Below the pieces are notes generated by a model. The model saw only the letters and a list, made by a program, of their open reading frames with translations. It was not told the DNA's origin and did not search any database. The position numbers and the translations under genes are program-made. Source: Phanerochaete sordida (Eukaryota; Basidiomycota; Agaricomycetes; Polyporales; Phanerochaetaceae). From it: a DNA stretch of 64,000 nt. Location of the stretch: assembly GCA_019973155.2 (NCBI GenBank), contig BPQB01000029.1:62001-126000 (forward strand), read 5' to 3'. How positions within the stretch are numbered: the stretch's first letter is position 1; every line of letters begins with the position of its first letter. Shown here one piece after another: positions 59,501-64,000 of this stretch.

Positions 59501-60065
59501 ACGTCCGCTCGGACAACCTTCTCGTCAACGCCGATGGCGTCGTCAAGCTTGCCGATTTCTCGAGCGCCGTTCAAGTGCCGAAGGCTGCGCCTGTCCGCTT
59601 CGACCAAGCCGGTGTGATTTATTGGCAGGCACCGGAGATGCGCATGTAAGTCTATGGTTCTTGTACTGTGTGGGCCATGATAACTAACTTATTGCAGTGG
59701 GCCGTACAACGTTCTCAAAGTTGATGTGTGGAGCCTCGGGGCCACGGTATGGGAGCTCGCGCAAGCAGAGCCGCCATTCTCGGACGCAACAGATGCCAGC
59801 CAGCTGGGCGACAGGTGGCCGACATTGGACCACCACGACAATTATTCACGATCCTTCCATAGCTTCTTGAAGCTCTGCTCCGAGCCGGTAACATCACGAC
59901 CGAACCCAGATGTGCTTCTCAACGTAAGTGTCCTCTTTTTGAGTGCACTTGCTCTCGCTGACCTGCAAGCAGACACCTTTCATCCGGAGCGCCAAAGGAC
60001 GGGACGCCGTCACCGAGCTGCTTGCCCGGTGCCGAGCAGTGGAGGAGCAGCTTATGCAAAGTTGA
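56591..60065 (+). CDS. PAK-like protein kinase with CRIB domain (1088 aa)
   Basis: Exons 56591-57061, 57121-57143 (23 nt), 57192-59645, 59698-59923 and 59973-60065 sum to 3267 nt. A CRIB/p21-binding motif spans the 23-nt exon: ISMPWNFQ-HNLHVDEA-FTGLPPTW. A Ser/Pro-rich linker of about 620 residues follows. The kinase domain starts near residue 800: EIAEGESGSVFATR (Gly loop), YVAVKQVAL (Lys), HRDVRSDNLLV (catalytic loop), LADFSSA (Mg-binding Asp, but DFS instead of DFG), YWQAPEMR, and VWSLGATVWELAQAEPPF. The family (Ste20/PAK) acts below Cdc42/Rac in polarity. HRDVRSDN and DFS are unusual; I believe similar forms occur in other basidiomycete PAK-like proteins, so activity may be altered rather than lost. 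Confidence 0.88.
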
Positions 60066-60196
60066 AGTCCCTTCATGTCGACATGCACTCATTCGTAATC
60101 TATTCCATATCGATATACCCCCTTGCATTAATTATAGGCTAGTCACGGACATCATGTTCAGCACATCTTTCGCACACTGCATCTTCCCCATTGCAT

Positions 60197-63100
60197 CTAC
60201 ACATCTATCCGTCCTGCCACGCCCTCAATCACGTTCTTGAGCTTGTGTGCTTCGCGCACGACGCTGTCGTTGTCGTCCTCGGCGCACTCTGCGACGAAGG
60301 TGGCTGTCTCGCCTGCAAAGCCTGGAGTCACGGTGTTAGCTGCTGCAGTCAATGTTCGTAAGACCGTGCACATACCCATGAGTTTCGTGCCATGCGCACG
60401 CCACAACGCTTCGCTGCACGTCAAAGCGTACAGCCGGAGGCGAGCGTCTTCGGCACGGGTGTGCATCAAGATGTCGAGGTTGATCTTCTTGACCAGGCTG
60501 TCGTCGTTGACCGCCTCGACCATAGCGACCAGGCAGTCAGACAACGCGGTCCGGGCATCTGGTGCGTGTAGGCGCGTGCAGACAGCGACCTGTGCGATGA
60601 TAGGCGCAGCCAGTGTCCGGAGCCTGTCGTCCCGCCAGTATGCACCTTCGTCGTGCGCGAATGACTTGGCGATGACCTGGATCGTCGCCACCCAAAGATC
60701 CTCGTCAACGTCGGATTTGACCCAGCTGTTGAGCATCTCCGTGAACGGCGTCAGCAGGAAGGACATGTACGGTGTCATCAAGTTCTGTATCGACAGCTGT
60801 CAGCCCGAGACTATGTCAGATCCCAAAGAAATGCTAACCTTGAAGTAGTCCAAGAGTGCAGTGTACACCTGGCAGAAGACTACCTTCCGTGAGTCGTCCG
60901 CATCAGAAGTGAATGCCCAGTCGAAGAGCCTGCGGAAGAGCGGCTTGAAGACGTTCTCATTGAGCTTGACGACCAGCTCAAGGAACGCCGCGATGACTTC
61001 GCTCTGGGCCTCATCCTTGATCTCGGTGCTGGCTGCACAGTGCTGGAAGGCGTCCAGGAAGGCCTTCATGAGCGGTCGCAAGTTGTCGGCAACAACTGCG
61101 CGGTCGGCGGCGTGCACTGCCCTCTTGAGCACCGTGAAGAAGGCATGGAACTTGGCTGCGACAATCTAAATGTGGATGTTAGCAAAACGATTTGGAGATA
61201 CATGTCATGATGGCACTTACGTCGCCCTTAGTTGACAGGCCAGTCCAGTATTCGCACAAGACTGGCAGCAGAACCTTGGACGGAATCCGCTTCGTGACTG
61301 CCTTGACGACAGTCCAGATGAGGGCAGTAAGAGACTGCGACGCAGAGACGGTCGACTCCAGGTACAGGTCGACGATCTGAGTAAGGTCGGCGCTGCCCCA
61401 GAAGTTCGGGATGGATGCGAGCAGAGCCTGGAGCACGGCAATGGCGTCCGACGATGCCGCAAGCTCTCCATCGCGGAGGACGCCGACACACTCCTTGACG
61501 ATTTCCTTGAAGTAGGGGATGGTACGAGGGCCGAGCTTCGATCTGTGAAAGATGCGAAGTCAGGTAACGATGCAGAGAAGATGGCGCTGGAACGCACGTC
61601 AAAGATAACAGCGTCGACAACGCAGGAGCCGTGGCCCGCCTCTCGCGGACCGACTTGATAACCAGGGGCACAGCGCTGGTAAGCGCGTACTCCTCCCCGG
61701 TAGCTAGCGTATTGGTGATGGTGTTTAGCGCATGCAGGGCAGCAGGGAGAAGCAGCTCGGCATTGGCGGTGGGCAGCAGCTTCTTGATGGCGTCTACGAT
61801 CTTGATGATAGATGCTTTCGAGTCCTGCCGCACCTTTTCGGAGACGTTCGCCAGCTGGTCGCCGAGCAGGTTGAAGACGCCTTCGAGTATAGCGGCCTCT
61901 CCGGTCTCGATGACGGCAAGAACACCGGCAAGGAAGTCTGCAGCAGACATGACGCTGAGCGCATCGCGGATGGCGAGGTCGGCTGCCCTCGAGATGTGGG
62001 CCATCGAGGCTTCGGCCAGCTTGGCACGCTTCGAGACGGCCATGTCCAGGAGAGTGCTAAGCAACGCAGAGCTGGTGGCCCGCTCGGGCGAGGCTGCGCG
62101 AGAGCTTGCCGCGAGTTGTTCCAGAGCGCAACAAACGAAGACGAGGATGGCGTGAGCCTGTCTCTTAGGTGTGTTGGCGTGCGGACCACGTTCCTCGTCC
62201 CTGGGTACTTGGTCAGCATCTCAACGCAGGGCCGCCGGATGAGATACGTACGGAGTTGCTTCGAGGAAAGTGCTGGTTTCAGGCGCGAGCTTCAGCTCAA
62301 CGTTGATGAGACGGTGTGCCTCTTGGAGCATCTCGGCGAGCGTCTGCGCATTCTGTCAGACCAGAACACCTCACCCACGCCAATGACGACTCACCCAGAA
62401 CTGAACATCCGCACTGTGGCGCCCCAGAGTCGCAAGCGGGAGCGCCAGGGTGGTGACGACGTCTAGTGAGCTTTGGCGCACGACCTTGCTCGAGACCTTG
62501 TCCACAAGGAGCAGACAGACCGGGGAGAGGAAGTCGCTCGGACCGAGCACGTCCGCAAGGTGCGCGAAAAAGTGTGTGCGCCGATGCCGCGGGATGTGGT
62601 TCGCGGCGTCCGTGAAGATGCGCAAGAATGAGCGCGAGGCGATGGCCAGCGCCAGCTTGTCACCATGCGAAGTCTTGAGAGAATTGGCCATGACAGGGAC
62701 AATACCGTCGATAGTCTGGATGGAACTTATCAGCAATAAATTCGAGGACTGCACCAAGGACGCTGACCTTCTGCACCACGCGGAAGCTGTACGTATCATC
62801 GCGGTGGAAGACATTCGAGCCCATGAATGTGAAGATGGGCATGACGTTGCGGAGCACGGCGTCCGGCGCGAGGCGCGTGAGCGTCGCCATGAGGAGCAGC
62901 GCCTGGTTGAACGTCTGCGGGTTCTCTGACACTCGTATGAGCTCAACGAGGACGTCCAGGCGGACGTTGGCGCCAGAGAGCGAGACACCGTCGGGGATGT
63001 TGACGGCGGCGTTCTCGAGCGCGGACATGAGGAGCTGCTCGGCGTAGGTCTTCTCGGCCGACGAGGACGAAGTGTCGTGCACGACCTTGCTGAGGGTCTC

Positions 63101-64000
63101 GAGCAGACAAGAGACGAGGTCGAGAGAGCCTGGCAGCGGCTTCGAGCCGAGGATCTCGCCGAGGAAAGAAAGCAGGGAGTAGACACCAGTACTCCGACTG
63201 CGTGATCAAGGATGAGCTGGAGGACCTAGCGAGCAGGAAAGATACACACCTGTCGACCTTGGCGCGCTTGGTAGCACGCTGATCCACGACGTTGGGTTGG
63301 AGGGTCGACAGAAGGTCAATAATGACATCCACGTCGGCCAGGACAGCACTAAGAAGGACTCTGCAGTCGCTCGCCTGCAACTAGGTCAACAAATCGTCAT
63401 CACACGAGGCTGAAAAAAAGAAAGACTCACAACGTCGGCATGCTCTTGCCCTTGCTCGAGCAGCACCTTGCACAGCTCAACCTTGCGCTCGACGCGCAGC
63501 TTGGCGAAGAGTCCACTCTGCAGCTTGGTCGCCAGCACCGCCCTCGCCGCGGCAGGCGCGTCGTTCTGGAAGTAGTGCCGGACGACCTTGAGGTACGCGT
63601 TCCACGGCTTATCAGAGCGCTCGTGGAGGAGGTCGGCGGCAGTCGCGTCGAAGGCCGCAAGGACGAGGCCCTGGAGCGCCTCCGCGTCTGCGCCCGCGCC
63701 GGCCAGCTCGCCCGCAGCGAAACGCTCTGCGACGGGCAGGAGCATCTGTGCCTTCGCGGGCGCCGCGACCTGTTCGAGGCTGCGAAGAAGCGCGAGCTGC
63801 ATCGGGAGGAGTGCGCAGCTCGTGACGTGCGCGAGCAGGAAGCATACGACTCGCTGCTTGTAACCGGCATCCTTCTTCGGCTCGCTGCGCACCGGGAGCA
63901 GCTGCTGTTGGTGCAGAATGCGCAGGTACGAGGCGTCGTTGACGAGATGCTCGTGCGAGGCGTGCACGGCTTGGATGTACCGGTTGAAGTCGGACCAATC
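60197..64000 (-). CDS. UTP10: U3 snoRNP HEAT-repeat protein Utp10 (C-terminal part)
   Basis: Partial: the gene enters from the right edge and stops at 60197, so the N-terminus lies outside. The sequence is a chain of HEAT-type helical pairs. The BP28CT region is clear: LRPLMKAFLDAFQHCAAS, then FLELVVKLNENVFKPLFRRL and FDWAFTSDADDSRKV. The end is DDNDSVVREAHKLKNVIEGV, matching the HEATR1/Utp10 terminus. By family it is part of the t-UTP subcomplex needed for pre-rRNA transcription and 18S processing in the nucleolus. About eight short introns are visible (for example near 63410, 63220, 62380, 61560, 61190 and 60360). It lies tail to tail with the kinase gene, 131 bp apart. Confidence 0.88.

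Overview
The window is nuclear DNA of a filamentous basidiomycete, most likely a wood-decay Agaricomycete (Polyporales-like is an inference). The evidence is GC-rich coding sequence split by many 45-65 bp GT-AG introns with CTRAC-type branch points, frequent micro-exons, and fungal families such as DUF6534 membrane proteins, an alcohol-oxidase-type GMC oxidoreductase, Utp10 and a Ypd1-type HPt protein. Exon borders were set by eye. In most multi-exon genes the exon lengths sum to an intact frame, which independently supports them.

Left part (about 1-36 kb) is a patchwork. Conserved single genes are a 537-aa F-box-like protein, a 345-aa unknown, a 765-aa IQ+BAG co-chaperone, three SRPBCC-fold genes (12.5-14.9 kb), an aldo/keto reductase, GAPDH, a four-helix membrane protein and the HPt phosphotransfer protein. 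Between them lies an unnamed family that I could not assign. Its domain reads IPQ-K-x-Y ... FP ... LxFxLRL / W-P-G-Y ... / L-x-L-x-E-L-R-x-V ... S-W-Q-P-V, with two phase-0 introns at constant positions. It occurs at eight loci between 2.3 and 35.1 kb. Four are intact stand-alone genes (184, 184, 165 and 165 aa), one is fused behind an F-box protein (582 aa), one is an F-box fusion broken by a transposon, and two are degenerate. Three apparently identical 231-bp TA-flanked MITEs sit in the same interval, and one of them interrupts the F-box fusion at 18.3-20.5 kb. A roughly 0.5-kb inverted repeat flanks the intact fusion.

Right part (about 36-64 kb) is ordinary conserved sequence: a 17-exon Munc13/Ync13-like C2-MUN protein, a 15-exon DUF6534 protein, a 14-exon alcohol-oxidase-type GMC oxidoreductase, histone H3K36 methyltransferase SET2, RNA polymerase I subunit RPA49, a CRIB-containing PAK-like kinase, and the C-terminal part of UTP10, which runs off the right edge. 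No copy of the unnamed family or the MITE was seen there.

The most interesting content is the unnamed family. Its fusion to F-box regions, copy-number growth, inverted duplications, decay and recent transposon hit look like birth-and-death evolution of a recognition module. That functional reading is inference only.
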